Below are positions 52,922-63,198 of a stretch of DNA of 64,000 nt, piece by piece (within the stretch, counting starts at the first letter, position 1; every line of letters starts with the position of its first letter). The position numbers and the translations under genes were made by a program. Under the pieces are notes generated by a model. It was not told the DNA's origin, did no database searches, and saw only the letters and a program-made list of their open reading frames with translations. Source of the DNA: an uncultured Alphaproteobacteria bacterium (lineage in GTDB: Bacteria > Pseudomonadota > Alphaproteobacteria > HIMB59 > GCA-002718135); NCBI GenBank assembly GCA_902524385.1, contig CABZCZ010000004.1, positions 1 through 64,000 of the forward strand, given 5' to 3'.

Positions 52922-54055
52922 ATGAGTGAACATTTTTTTTGCTCTTCGCTCAGTAACATCAAAAGTTCTGATTGGAATGAATGTGTTGGAAATGATCATC
53001 CATTCTTACAATATGAATTTCTTCACGCTTTAGAAAAAAGTAATAGTGCAAATACCAAAACAGGTTGGCAGCCATATCATTACATTGAAAAAGAAAATGA
53101 TAAAATTATCTCATTATGCCCTCTTTATATAAAGAACCACTCGTTTGGAGAATATATTTTTGATCATTCTTGGGCTGATGCTTATCATCGATATGGAATA
53201 AACTATTATCCAAAACTTCAATCTGCAATACCGTTTACTCCAGTAACTGGTGATAGAATTGTTGTAAATAAATCAATAAAAGATAAAAAGAAAAAGCAAG
53301 TTCGGGTAATTAATAATATTATAAAAGAAGCAAAAAAAATAAATGTTTCTTCTCTTCATTTTAATTTTATTAATGATGTATCTAACTGGAATAATATTAA
53401 CAATGTTATGGTTAGATCAGGAATACAGTTTCATTGGAACAATAATGAATATAAAAATTTTGATGAATTCTTAAAAGACTTATCTTCAAGAAAAAGAAAG
53501 ATCATAAGACGAGAAAGATTATGTATTGAAAAAAATAATTTAACTGTAAAATTACTTAATGGAGATGATATTAAAGAAGAACATATAAATTTTTTTTACG
53601 ATTGTTATTTAGATACAACAGGAAGAAAATGGGGTTCTACTTATTTAACAAAAGAATTTTTCTTTGAAATATTAGATAATTTTAAAAACAAAATATTACT
53701 TATAATGGCTTATCAAGAAGGTAAAATGGTTGCGTCTGCAATTAATTTTCTAAGTAAAACTCATTTGTATGGAAGATTATGGGGTTCAAAATATGAAGTG
53801 CCATTTTTACATTTTGAACTCTGTTATTATCAAGCAATTGAATATGCAATTCAAAATAAAATTCAAATTGTAGAAGCAGGTGCTCAAGGTGAGCATAAAT
53901 TACAAAGAGGTTATGCGCCTACAAAAACATGGAGTGCTCATTGGATAAAAGATCAAGAGTTTAGCAAAGCTATTCAAAATTTTCTTGATAATGAAAGTCA
54001 GCTTATTGATAATCAAAAAGAAAAATTAAAAGATTATCTTCCTTTCAAAAATTAA
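52922..54055 (+). CDS. FemAB-like acyltransferase (peptidoglycan biosynthesis/recognition family)
   Basis: A 377-residue protein of the FemAB-like group, related to GNAT acyltransferases. The N-terminal pattern HPFLQYEFLHALE, then GWQPYHYI, and FDHSWADAYHRYG followed by YYPKLQSAIPFTPVTG, are diagnostic. The second half has WGSTYLT and VEAGAQGEHKLQRGYAPT. The true acceptor is not known, despite the family name. Its end overlaps the convergent clpA gene by four bases; it lies ten bases after ridA. Confidence 0.88.
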   Translation: MSEHFFCSSLSNIKSSDWNECVGNDHPFLQYEFLHALEKSNSANTKTGWQPYHYIEKENDKIISLCPLYIKNHSFGEYIFDHSWADAYHRYGINYYPKLQSAIPFTPVTGDRIVVNKSIKDKKKKQVRVINNIIKEAKKINVSSLHFNFINDVSNWNNINNVMVRSGIQFHWNNNEYKNFDEFLKDLSSRKRKIIRRERLCIEKNNLTVKLLNGDDIKEEHINFFYDCYLDTTGRKWGSTYLTKEFFFEILDNFKNKILLIMAYQEGKMVASAINFLSKTHLYGRLWGSKYEVPFLHFELCYYQAIEYAIQNKIQIVEAGAQGEHKLQRGYAPTKTWSAHWIKDQEFSKAIQNFLDNESQLIDNQKEKLKDYLPFKN

Positions 54056-56325
54056 GCTAATTCTTTTTTTACTTCTTGTTTATTAGAAAATTCAAAGTTA
54101 ATTTTTTTATCTTTACATGTAATTTCAACGTGACCACCTTTAGCAAGTTTACCAAAGATAAGTTCTTCAGCCATCGGTTTTTTAACTTTTTCTTGTATTA
54201 CTCTACTTAATTCTCTAGCACCATAAATTTCATCATAACCTTCTTCAGCTAAAAACTCTTTTGCCTCTTTATTAATCGATAATGAAACTCCTTTATCTTC
54301 AAGTTGTGCTTCAATTTCTATAATAAACTTATCTACTATCGAAAGTACAATATTTTTAGATAAATGATTAAAATGAATAATTGAGTCGATACGATTTCTA
54401 AATTCTGGTGAAAAAATTCTATTTATTGCATCACTACTATCATCGTTGGATCTTTTTGCATTAAAACCGATTTTATTTTTAGATACATCAATTGCACCAG
54501 CATTAGTTGTCATAATTAATATAACGTTCCTGAAATCTATCGTCTTACCATTATGATCGGTTAGTTTTCCATAATCCATGACTTGTAAAAGAATATTGAA
54601 TAAATCATAATGGGCTTTTTCAATTTCATCTAACAACAATACACAATGAGGATTTTGATCAACACCATCGGTTAATAACCCACCTTGGTCAAAACCTACG
54701 TAACCTGGAGGAGCTCCAATAAGTCTGCTCACAGTATGACGCTCCATATATTCTGACATATCAAATCTAAGAAGCTTTATGCCAAGTGTATTACTTAACT
54801 GTTTAGCTACCTCAGTCTTCCCTACCCCTGTAGGCCCAGAAAATAGATATGAACCAATTGGCTTTCCATCTTCTCTTAGTCCTGCTCTTGCCAACTTAAT
54901 GGAAGATGATAATTCTTCGATAGCTATGTCTTGACCAAAAACGAAATTTTTCAAATCTCTTTCTAAATTTTTTAAACTGTTCTTATCACTTTGATTAACA
55001 GATTTTGTTGGGATTCTTGCCATTAAAGCAACTACTGCTTCAATATCTTTAGAAAGAATAATTTTTTTTCTATTTTCTTCTGGTAATAAATATTGAGATG
55101 CTCCTGCTTCATCGATAACATCAATAGCTTTATCTGGAAGCTTTCTATCACCTATATATTTATTTGATAACTCAACTGCGCTAATAATTGCTTCCGGTGA
55201 ATATTTAATATTATGGTGTTCTTCATAGTAAGTTTTTAAACCCTCAAGAATTTTAACAGTCTCATCTTTAGATGGTTCCTTAACATCAATTTTTTGGAAC
55301 CTTCTTACTAAAGCTCTATCTTTTTCAAAATAATTTTTAAATTCCTTATATGTTGTTGATCCAATACATTTAAGAGTGCCATTTCCTAGAGATGGTTTTA
55401 ATAAATTACTTGCGTCCATTGAGCCTCCACTTGTTGCTCCTGCCCCTATAACTGTGTGGATTTCATCGATAAATAGAACGGCTTTGTCTTTCTTTTGTAA
55501 TTCTCTAAGAACTGCTTTCAATCTTTCTTCAAAATCGCCTCTGTATCTTGTGCCTGCTAATAATGAGCCCATATCTAAAGAATAAATCACAGCATCTTCC
55601 ATAATTTTAGGTACTTTTTTTTCTGTAATTCTTTTTGCTAGACCTTCAGCAATCGCTGTTTTTCCAACGCCAGGGTCTCCAACAAATAAAGGATTATTTT
55701 TTTGTCTTCTGCATAAAATTTGAATTGTTCTATCTAGTTCTTTGCTTCTTCCAATAAGCTTGTCGATTTTACCATCTTTTGATTTTTCATTAAGGTTGAT
55801 ACAAAATTGACCTAGAGCACTTTTAGGTTTTTGTTGTTCATTATTATCATTTGTTTGACTATCTACAAATTCTTCATTTTCAAAACTTTCGTTAGCTTTA
55901 GAAATTCCATGTGAAATATATTGAACTGCATCTAATCTACTCATGTTTTGTTGATGAAGAAAATATACAGCATGGCTTTCTTTCTCAGAAAATAAAGCTA
56001 CAATCATGTTAGCTCCAGTAACACTCTCTCTACCACTCGATTGAACGTGTATTGCAGCTCTTTGTAAAACTCTTTGAAAACCATTTGTTAATTTTGGCTC
56101 TCCAGTAAAATTCTCTTTTAGATTTTCTAAATCATTTTTAATAAATTTTTCAACACTTTCTTTCAAATGTGAGATATCAACTGCGCACGCTTTAAGAACA
56201 CTAATCGCATCTTGATCTTCCAAAAGAGAATATAATAAATGCTCTAAAGTTACATACTCATGCCTATAATTAGTAGCTAATTGATATGCTTCTCTTAAAG
56301 TTTTTTCTAAGTTTTGTGACAGCAT
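54052..56325 (-). CDS. clpA: ClpA unfoldase of the ClpAP protease
   Basis: ClpA unfolds substrates for ClpP, including N-end-rule proteins delivered by ClpS. With the ATG at 56325 it has 757 residues. The N-terminal Clp repeat domain is followed by Walker A GDPGVGKTAIAEGL (about residue 210) and GPTGVGKTEVAKQL (about 495), with Walker B motifs AVLFIDEIHT and VLLLDEIEKA. Its start shares a base with the clpS stop (TAATG), supporting this start over the one 21 bases upstream. ClpP is at 12.5-13 kb. Confidence 0.97.
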   Translation of the reverse strand: MLSQNLEKTLREAYQLATNYRHEYVTLEHLLYSLLEDQDAISVLKACAVDISHLKESVEKFIKNDLENLKENFTGEPKLTNGFQRVLQRAAIHVQSSGRESVTGANMIVALFSEKESHAVYFLHQQNMSRLDAVQYISHGISKANESFENEEFVDSQTNDNNEQQKPKSALGQFCINLNEKSKDGKIDKLIGRSKELDRTIQILCRRQKNNPLFVGDPGVGKTAIAEGLAKRITEKKVPKIMEDAVIYSLDMGSLLAGTRYRGDFEERLKAVLRELQKKDKAVLFIDEIHTVIGAGATSGGSMDASNLLKPSLGNGTLKCIGSTTYKEFKNYFEKDRALVRRFQKIDVKEPSKDETVKILEGLKTYYEEHHNIKYSPEAIISAVELSNKYIGDRKLPDKAIDVIDEAGASQYLLPEENRKKIILSKDIEAVVALMARIPTKSVNQSDKNSLKNLERDLKNFVFGQDIAIEELSSSIKLARAGLREDGKPIGSYLFSGPTGVGKTEVAKQLSNTLGIKLLRFDMSEYMERHTVSRLIGAPPGYVGFDQGGLLTDGVDQNPHCVLLLDEIEKAHYDLFNILLQVMDYGKLTDHNGKTIDFRNVILIMTTNAGAIDVSKNKIGFNAKRSNDDSSDAINRIFSPEFRNRIDSIIHFNHLSKNIVLSIVDKFIIEIEAQLEDKGVSLSINKEAKEFLAEEGYDEIYGARELSRVIQEKVKKPMAEELIFGKLAKGGHVEITCKDKKINFEFSNKQEVKKELA

Positions 56326-56657
56326 TAACTTTTTTCCATTGTACATTGTAATGGATGTTCATTTTTTTTTGCGATGTCCATTACTGATTTACATTTAGAC
56401 TCAGCTACCTCATAAGTAAATGTTCCACATACCCCTATACCATTTTTATGAACATGTAACATGATTTGTGTAGCCTCCTCTTGTTTTTTATTAAATATTT
56501 TTTCTAAAACCATTACAACAAATTCCATTGGAGTATAATCATCATTTAGTAATAAGACATTATACATTGAAGGTTTTTTTGTTTTTGGTTTAGTGTCTAA
56601 TAATAAACCTCTTTGAAAATCGTCATTATTATTGTTATTTTGATCCTCATTTGCCAT
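56325..56657 (-). CDS. clpS: ClpS adaptor protein
   Basis: ClpS binds N-degron substrates and hands them to ClpA. With the ATG at 56657 ([10 protein letters not shown]) the protein has 110 residues: a disordered acidic/Asn-rich N-terminus, then [20 protein letters not shown], the loop [13 protein letters not shown] and EVAESKC, all standard. A longer frame starting at 56723 would add 22 basic residues and is unlikely. It is the first gene of a clpS-clpA pair and is divergent from the carboxypeptidase gene. Confidence 0.95.
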   Translation of the reverse strand: MANEDQNNNNNDDFQRGLLLDTKPKTKKPSMYNVLLLNDDYTPMEFVVMVLEKIFNKKQEEATQIMLHVHKNGIGVCGTFTYEVAESKCKSVMDIAKKNEHPLQCTMEKS

Positions 56658-56740
56658 ATTTGTTAAATAATATGTTTTGAAATATTTTAAAGTATTTTTA
56701 TGTTTGAAAGCATCGAAAATCATATGTTAATCAATCAAAA

Positions 56741-57835
56741 ATGAAAAAAAATTTATTATTAATCCTAATTTTTAATAGTTTTTTAATATTAAGTTTTTCT
56801 TCAAATCTATTTGCTAAAAAAGCAGCAATAGTAATAGATTTTGATACAGAAGAAGTCTTATTTGAGATCAATGCAGATACGAGAAATTACCCTGCATCTC
56901 TAACAAAAATAATGACTTTATACATTGTGTTTGATTATATAAAAAAAGGAAAGCTTAGCTACGATAGTCAATTAAGTGTATCAAGTGTTGCTGTATCAAG
57001 ATCACCAAGTAAGTTATATTTAGAAGAAGGTTCAAGTATTAAAGTTAGAGACGCAGTAAATGCACTTATTATTAAATCTGCAAATGATGTAGCTACTGTA
57101 GTAGCAGAAAATATAGCAGGAACTGAAAAAGAATTTGCTAAACTTATGACTCAATATGCAAAAAATCTAGGTATGAGAAGTACAACATTCAAGAATGCAT
57201 CTGGTCTTCCTAACAGAGCTCAATTGACAACTGCAAGAGATATTGCAAAATTATCTCATGCTCTGATATCAAATTTTCCTTATGAATATAAATTATTTAG
57301 CAATACAAAATTTTCTTACAAAGGTAAAACTTACAAAACTCATAATAAATTAATGCTAAGTTATGAAGGTGCAGATGGAATTAAAACTGGGTATATAAAA
57401 GCATCTGGTTTTCAATTAGCTTTTTCAGCTGTTAGAGATAACCAAAGACTCATTGGCATAATTTTTGGAGGTGATACTGGAAGTCAAAGAAATAAATCTC
57501 TTAAAATTATAATGGATAAAGAATTTGCAGAGCTAAATATTAAACCAAATAATAAAAAAGAAATTGTTAAAAAGGATATAAAAGAAGTTACAAAAAATAA
57601 TTACTCAATTGTTGTTGGAACATTCAAATATAGAAATAATGCGGAAAAACAAATCAAATTAATTAAAAGCAAATATCCAGTTTCTACAAAAGATAAAAAT
57701 TCAAACGTGGTTCTCATAAAAGTTAGCGGCAAACAACTTTATGAATCTAGATTTGAAAATTTTTCTAAAAAAGAGGCTTATACGGCTTGTAAAAGATTAA
57801 AAAAATATAAACGTGATTGTTTTGTTAGATTGTAA
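56741..57835 (+). CDS. D-alanyl-D-alanine carboxypeptidase with C-terminal SPOR domain
   Basis: A 364-residue low-molecular-mass penicillin-binding protein exported to the periplasm (signal peptide residues 1-25). Catalytic motifs are SLTK (Ser53, Lys56), the SxN-type SAN (near 116) and KTG in KTGYIKASG. It trims D-Ala from peptidoglycan stem peptides. The last 75 residues form a SPOR-like domain (IVVGTFKYRNNAEKQ to KRDCFVRL), which targets denuded glycan at division sites. Its stop overlaps the convergent phosphomannomutase gene by 11 bases. Confidence 0.94.
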   Translation: MKKNLLLILIFNSFLILSFSSNLFAKKAAIVIDFDTEEVLFEINADTRNYPASLTKIMTLYIVFDYIKKGKLSYDSQLSVSSVAVSRSPSKLYLEEGSSIKVRDAVNALIIKSANDVATVVAENIAGTEKEFAKLMTQYAKNLGMRSTTFKNASGLPNRAQLTTARDIAKLSHALISNFPYEYKLFSNTKFSYKGKTYKTHNKLMLSYEGADGIKTGYIKASGFQLAFSAVRDNQRLIGIIFGGDTGSQRNKSLKIIMDKEFAELNIKPNNKKEIVKKDIKEVTKNNYSIVVGTFKYRNNAEKQIKLIKSKYPVSTKDKNSNVVLIKVSGKQLYESRFENFSKKEAYTACKRLKKYKRDCFVRL

Positions 57836-59231
57836 ATTTATAACTTACACCACTAAGAGATAACTGATTTTCGATAATTGCTATTAAAGATTTAAGTCCT
57901 TCTTGAGAAGTTGACTCTACTCTACAAGTCAGTTGGTTTTGAGTATTACTAGCTCTCATGAGAAACCATCCATCATCTTTTTCAACTCTTATACCGTCAA
58001 TGTCTATTATATTTTCTTCAGTATTTTTTATTCTTTCTTTAATCTGATCAATAATTAAAAATTTTTTTGTTTCTTCAACATCAAACCTTGTTTCTGGTGT
58101 TGAAAATGTTTTTGGATAAACATTTATTAATTCATTTAGGGATTTTTCTTGATTACAAAGTATTCTAAGTAACCGTAATGCTACATACATCGCATCATCA
58201 TAACCATAAAAATCATCAGCGTAACAAACATGACCACTCATTTCTCCAGATAATGGTGAATTCAATTGTTTCATTTTTTCTTTTATAGGTGAATGGCCAG
58301 TTTTAGACATTATAGGCTCACAGTTGAGTTTTTTTGCTTCATCAAAAAATACTTTACTACATTTAACATCCATGATTATTTTTGGATTATTGTATAAATT
58401 TGCAATTTCATTACATAGTAATAACATATATTGATCTGCCCAAACTAAATTACCTAAATTATCTACAACACCTAAACGGTCTCCATCTCCATCAAAGGCA
58501 AGACCTATGTCACAATGATTATCTTTAACTGTTTTTATCAATTGCTCCATATTCTTTGGAACCGTAGGATCCGGATGATGATTAGGGAAATTTCCATCAA
58601 CTTTTTCATTTATTAAAATGTTTTCAGAGTTATTTAAATTATTTGTAACTTCCTTAATGACTGTTCCCATGGCACCATTACCAATATCCCAAGCAATTTT
58701 TATTTTCTTATTGAGATTAATATTTTTTAATAATCTCTTGGTATAATCTAATTTAATATCTTTATTAATAATCTCACCTTGTGCTAATTTTAAATTATCC
58801 TGATCAATTAATTTTTGAAGGCTTTGAATATTTTCAGCATAAAAAGAATCTTTAGCTAGAACCATTTTGAAACCATTATATTCTGAAGGGTTGTGAGATC
58901 CTGTGACCATTATAACAGCATCCACTTCAAGATAGTGATGGGCAAAATAAGTCATTGGAGTTGGACCCATACCAATATTGATAACTTTTGCTCCAGAGTC
59001 CTTTAATCCTTCACAAAGGGCTTGATGTAAATTTGGTGATGTTAATCTTCCATCATATCCAGTAGCAATTTTATTAGATTTTAATCGATTAATTACAGTA
59101 TATCCAAATGTTCTTCCTATTGTATAGGCCGTATTTTGATTAATATTCTCACCAACTACTCCTCTAATATCGTACTCTCTAAGAACCTCTTTATCAAAAT
59201 TTTCAATTTTCAATTTATTTTCCAGTTCCAT
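57825..59231 (-). CDS. Phosphomannomutase/phosphoglucomutase
   Basis: A 468-residue alpha-D-phosphohexomutase. The phosphoserine is Ser112 in VTGSHNPSEYNGFK; the metal loop is AFDGDGDRLGVVD; the sugar loop includes GEMSGHV; and a phosphate-binding loop lies near the C-terminus (RASNTQNQLTCRVES). It supplies mannose-1-phosphate or glucose-1-phosphate for surface polysaccharides. Its start overlaps the end of the UDP-glucose dehydrogenase gene by 17 bases, fitting a shared envelope-sugar role. Confidence 0.93.
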   Translation of the reverse strand: MELENKLKIENFDKEVLREYDIRGVVGENINQNTAYTIGRTFGYTVINRLKSNKIATGYDGRLTSPNLHQALCEGLKDSGAKVINIGMGPTPMTYFAHHYLEVDAVIMVTGSHNPSEYNGFKMVLAKDSFYAENIQSLQKLIDQDNLKLAQGEIINKDIKLDYTKRLLKNINLNKKIKIAWDIGNGAMGTVIKEVTNNLNNSENILINEKVDGNFPNHHPDPTVPKNMEQLIKTVKDNHCDIGLAFDGDGDRLGVVDNLGNLVWADQYMLLLCNEIANLYNNPKIIMDVKCSKVFFDEAKKLNCEPIMSKTGHSPIKEKMKQLNSPLSGEMSGHVCYADDFYGYDDAMYVALRLLRILCNQEKSLNELINVYPKTFSTPETRFDVEETKKFLIIDQIKERIKNTEENIIDIDGIRVEKDDGWFLMRASNTQNQLTCRVESTSQEGLKSLIAIIENQLSLSGVSYKFTI

Positions 59232-60510
59232 AGTATTTAAATCCCAACTCTTTTAAATCTCCTGGAATATAAATGTTTCTTAGATCAAAAATTATTTTTT
59301 CTTTTAAAATTTTTGATATTTCATTGAAATTTAATGCCCTAAATTCATTCCATTCTGTTCCAATAATAATTGCCGAAGCTCCTTCACAAGCTTCATAAGC
59401 AGAATTGAAAAAAATAAGATTAGTATTTTCTTTTTTGGCATTATTCATTGCCTCAGGATCATAGCATTGAATATTATGTCCTTTTTCAAATAGTTTAGAT
59501 GCAATTTTCATGGAAGTAGAGTCTCTAACATCATCAGTATTAGGCTTGAAGCTTAAACCAAGAAAACAAATAGTAGATTTTTTCTCAATATTTGAAATTA
59601 TTTTATTTAAAATTTTTATTATACGATCTTGGTTAGATTTATTAACAGCATTAATAATTGATAAATCAATATTTTTCTTTTTAGCAGTTGAAGCAAATGC
59701 CTTAACATCCTTTGGAAAACATGAACCGCCAAATCCAGGTCCAGCATTCAAAAATTTAGATCCAATTCTTTTATCTATACCCATTGCATAAGCAACTTGC
59801 TGAACATCAGCTCCAACAACTTCGCATAAATCTGCAATCTCATTAATGAAAGCTATTTTTGTAGCTAGAAAACTATTTGATGAGTATTTAATTATCTCTG
59901 AAGTTTCAATAGATGTAACTACAATTGGAGTTTCTTTAAGGAATAAAGGTCTGTAAAGCTCCTTCATAATATTTTCAGATTTTTTATTTTCCGTTCCTAT
60001 AACTACTCTATCTGGCCTGATAAAATCATTGATTGCAGATCCTTCTCGAAGAAATTCTGGGTTGGATACTACATCAAAAAGTTTTTGATCAATTTTATTT
60101 GAAATAATTTTTTGTACTTCTCTTGTAGTTCCAACTGGAACAGTGGACTTAGTTACAACTAAACAATATTTTTTTATATTTTCTGCAATTTCTTCAGCAA
60201 CTTGCCAGACAAAACTTAAATCAGCTTCATCCTCTAATCTTCTTGTTGGAGTTCCCACAGTAATAAAAATTATATCTGTATTATCTAAGTTATTTTTAAT
60301 GGCTGATTCAAAAGATATTAATTTTGTTTTATTAATATGCTTATCTAAAAGCTCATCCATACCTGGTTCAAAAAATGGACACTTACCTGATTTAAGTATT
60401 TCAAGGCGTTTAATGTCGTTGTCTACACATGTTACAGAATAACCAAATTCGGCAAAGCATGCTCCAGTTACTAACCCAACATAACCTGTTCCAACGATAG
60501 TAAGATTCAT
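59215..60510 (-). CDS. UDP-glucose 6-dehydrogenase
   Basis: A 431-residue NAD-dependent enzyme that turns UDP-glucose into UDP-glucuronate. The N-terminal NAD motif is IVGTGYVGLVTGACFAE; the catalytic cysteine lies in GPGFGGSCFPKD (near residue 260); GLSFKPNTDDVRDS marks the C-terminal domain. With the adjacent phosphohexomutase it makes nucleotide sugars for exopolysaccharide or lipopolysaccharide. No flippase or polymerase genes are nearby. Confidence 0.96.
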   Translation of the reverse strand: MNLTIVGTGYVGLVTGACFAEFGYSVTCVDNDIKRLEILKSGKCPFFEPGMDELLDKHINKTKLISFESAIKNNLDNTDIIFITVGTPTRRLEDEADLSFVWQVAEEIAENIKKYCLVVTKSTVPVGTTREVQKIISNKIDQKLFDVVSNPEFLREGSAINDFIRPDRVVIGTENKKSENIMKELYRPLFLKETPIVVTSIETSEIIKYSSNSFLATKIAFINEIADLCEVVGADVQQVAYAMGIDKRIGSKFLNAGPGFGGSCFPKDVKAFASTAKKKNIDLSIINAVNKSNQDRIIKILNKIISNIEKKSTICFLGLSFKPNTDDVRDSTSMKIASKLFEKGHNIQCYDPEAMNNAKKENTNLIFFNSAYEACEGASAIIIGTEWNEFRALNFNEISKILKEKIIFDLRNIYIPGDLKELGFKYYGTGK

Positions 60511-60623
60511 TATTTTAAGATTTTTATTTTTTTCTAAATAAACTTAATATACTGATTGTTATAAAATAATATTGATAATATTACTGGAAAAATATTAATT
60601 TTTTATTAATTATATAGAAAAAT

Positions 60624-61637
60624 ATGGCTATAGAACAAAAAGTACAAACTAGCATTAATAATATTTCAAATGAATGGTTCAAAGCAAATATTGACCGAAA
60701 AACTCTGAAAAATCTGTCTAAAAGAACTGATTACGAGGGATGGAAGCATATTATAATTTTTACTATTTCCCTTGCAGGATTAGGTATCTTATCAGCTTAC
60801 TTTTGGCAAACTTGGTGGTTTATTCCATTCTATCTAGCGTACTGTATGTTCTGGGGTGGTGCAGATGCTATTTGGCACGAATGTGGTCATAGAACAGCTT
60901 TCAAAACACGAAAGTTAAATGATTTTTTCTATAATATTGCAAGTTTCATGAATAATTTCGAACCTGTTCGTTGGAGATGGAGTCATTCTCTTCATCATAG
61001 TTATACAGCTTCAGTTGACCCACATGACTATGAAGCTGATGGGAGTATTTTTTCTAAGCATACCCTTTTAAGCTTTTTAATAAACTTTGTTCCCGGAATT
61101 GGTTTTTTTACCATTCATAAATCTCTTTATGTTGAAATAATAAAGCATGCTTGTGGAATAAAAACAGATGTTATGAAAGATTGTATTCCTGAAGATCAAA
61201 TAAGCAAATGCATTAATAGTTCTAGAATTTTTGTTTTACTTTGGATACTAATAATTGCTTCTTCAATTTACTCTAGCTCATTACTGCCAATATTATTATT
61301 TTTAGTTCCAAAATTCTTTGCTACCTTCAATGGCATATGGGGCATCACTCAACATATGGGTTTGCAAGAAAATATTAAAGATCATCGTCTATCTACCAGG
61401 TCTGTAAGATTGAACCCAGTATTTAGTTTTATATATTGGAAAATGGAATACCATATTGAGCATCATATGTTCCCAATGGTCCCATCTTACAATCTTCCTA
61501 AGTTGTATGAAGTAATAAAAGATCAGTTGCCAGATCCACAAACTTTATACTCTGCATATAAAGATATTATTCCAGCAGTTATTAAAAAATCAAAAAATCC
61601 AGATTATTATATACCAGTTCAAGTTCCAAATAATTAA
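60624..61637 (+). CDS. Membrane fatty acid desaturase
   Basis: A 337-residue integral membrane di-iron desaturase. Three histidine boxes are visible: HECGH (85-89), HSLHH (121-125) and a third, EYHIEHH, at about 275-281. Several hydrophobic helices lie between them. It introduces a double bond into a fatty acyl chain or a related lipid or carotenoid; the substrate cannot be read from sequence. Placed alone, 45 bases before the aldehyde dehydrogenase gene. Confidence 0.92.
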   Translation: MAIEQKVQTSINNISNEWFKANIDRKTLKNLSKRTDYEGWKHIIIFTISLAGLGILSAYFWQTWWFIPFYLAYCMFWGGADAIWHECGHRTAFKTRKLNDFFYNIASFMNNFEPVRWRWSHSLHHSYTASVDPHDYEADGSIFSKHTLLSFLINFVPGIGFFTIHKSLYVEIIKHACGIKTDVMKDCIPEDQISKCINSSRIFVLLWILIIASSIYSSSLLPILLFLVPKFFATFNGIWGITQHMGLQENIKDHRLSTRSVRLNPVFSFIYWKMEYHIEHHMFPMVPSYNLPKLYEVIKDQLPDPQTLYSAYKDIIPAVIKKSKNPDYYIPVQVPNN

Positions 61638-61682
61638 ACTATACTTGACACTTCCTAAACTTTAGTTTTATTGATAACAAAT

Positions 61683-63119
61683 ATGGAGTTAAGAAATTTT
61701 ATTAATGGTAAATTTATTGATTCAATATCAAAAAAAAATATTCCTGTTTTAAATCCAGCAAATCAAAAAATTGTAGGAAATATTGATGAAGCTCTGGATG
61801 AAGAAATAGATTTAGCCTTCCAAGCAGCTAAAAGAGCTTTCGATAATAGAATTTTAGTTGATATGGACTCTAAAGAAAAATCAAATATGATGAGAGCAAT
61901 TGCTCAAAAATTAAGAGAAAGAAAAGATGAAGGTGGTAAACTTTTAAGTCAAGAAAATGGTAAAACAATCAAACAATGTGTAGATGAATTTAAGGGTGCT
62001 GCCGATACTTTTGATTTTTATGCTGGACTAACAGATAAAATAGAAAATAAATTAATCCCATCTGGAAATGATACTTTAAATTATGTTGTTCTTGAACCTT
62101 TTGGCGTGGCTCTTCAAATTGTTCCGTGGAACTATCCTGTTTCTTTGTTTTCAGGAATGGTCGCACAAAACTGGATTGTCGGTAATACTATTGTAATTAA
62201 ACCGCCAGAGTTGTGTCCTATTTCTTCAAATTTTTATGGTCAAATATTTGAAGAGGTTGGTGTTCCTAAAGGGATTATTAATATTATTCATGGTTATGGT
62301 GAAACTACTGGAAGAAAGCTTGTTCAACATTCAGGTTGTGACTACATCGTTTTCACTGGATCGCCAGAAGTGGCATCAGAAATTTTAAAAGAAACAGCTG
62401 ATAGAATTATACCTACACATTTTGAATTAGGTGGAAAGTCAGCAGCTATCATTTATCCAGACGCAGATATTGATAAAGCTGTTGATAGTACTGTTAAAGG
62501 AATTTTTAAACCTAATGCAGGACAAATATGTGTTGCAATGTCGAGGGTAATTGTTCACCCTAAAATAAAAGATGAGTATATGACAAAGCTTGTGGCAAAA
62601 ACTCAAAATTTAAAAGTTGGTGCTGGTGACGAAGACGGAACTCAAGTAACACCACTTATTTCAACTGATCAAATGAAAAGAGTTTCGAATTATGTAAAAT
62701 CAGGAATACAATCAGGGGCCACTCTAACATTAGGTGGGGATGAAGCTGAAAGAGATGATGGTAATTTTTATCAACCAACAATTTTTGATAACGTTAAAGT
62801 TGAAGCAACAATTGCTCAGGAAGAAATTTTTGGTCCAGTTACATCTATTTTTGATTTTGAAGATGAAGAAGAGGCAATAAATATAGCCAACTCAACTAAG
62901 TATGGTCTAGCTTCTGGAGTATTCACTTCAGATGATCAAAAAGCTAAATGGACAGCAGATAGGATAAAAGCAGGAATAATTTGGCAAAATGATTGGTTTG
63001 TTGATGGTACAAATCTTCCAGGCGGTGGATATAAAAGATCAGGCTATGGAAGAGATGGCGGTGTAGATGGTATATATAGCCATGGACAAACTAAAAGAAT
63101 AAGTAAAAGACTGTACTAG
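61683..63119 (+). CDS. NAD(P)-dependent aldehyde dehydrogenase
   Basis: A 478-residue member of the aldehyde dehydrogenase superfamily (betaine- or aminoaldehyde-like). Catalytic Cys283 lies in NAGQICVAMSR and the general-base Glu in FELGGKSAA. The cofactor region is GNTIVIKPPE and FTGSPEVA. The ATG at 61683 (MELRNFINGKF) is preferred over a TTG four codons upstream. It could share a transcript with the desaturase upstream. The exact aldehyde is not known. Confidence 0.94.
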   Translation: MELRNFINGKFIDSISKKNIPVLNPANQKIVGNIDEALDEEIDLAFQAAKRAFDNRILVDMDSKEKSNMMRAIAQKLRERKDEGGKLLSQENGKTIKQCVDEFKGAADTFDFYAGLTDKIENKLIPSGNDTLNYVVLEPFGVALQIVPWNYPVSLFSGMVAQNWIVGNTIVIKPPELCPISSNFYGQIFEEVGVPKGIINIIHGYGETTGRKLVQHSGCDYIVFTGSPEVASEILKETADRIIPTHFELGGKSAAIIYPDADIDKAVDSTVKGIFKPNAGQICVAMSRVIVHPKIKDEYMTKLVAKTQNLKVGAGDEDGTQVTPLISTDQMKRVSNYVKSGIQSGATLTLGGDEAERDDGNFYQPTIFDNVKVEATIAQEEIFGPVTSIFDFEDEEEAINIANSTKYGLASGVFTSDDQKAKWTADRIKAGIIWQNDWFVDGTNLPGGGYKRSGYGRDGGVDGIYSHGQTKRISKRLY

Positions 63120-63148
63120 TTGACATTCGTAAGTAATTTTAGTTAAAC

Positions 63149-63176
63149 TTTATTATTATTTATTATTATTATTATT
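63149..63176 (+). repeat. TTA/ATT trinucleotide repeat before the sugar-binding protein gene
   Basis: A run of TTA-type units (three plus five, broken by one base change) lies at 63149-63176, about 22 bases upstream of the ATG at 63199 and next to a strong Shine-Dalgarno GGGAGGAA at 63189. It is an AT-rich microsatellite, possibly part of the mRNA leader. Confidence 0.6.
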
Positions 63177-63198
63177 CATTTTATTCATGGGAGGAATT

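Noticed and set aside
63149..63176. CRISPR or other array
   Set aside because: Simple trinucleotide repeat with no spacers; no CRISPR array, insertion sequence or intact integrase was seen anywhere in the window.
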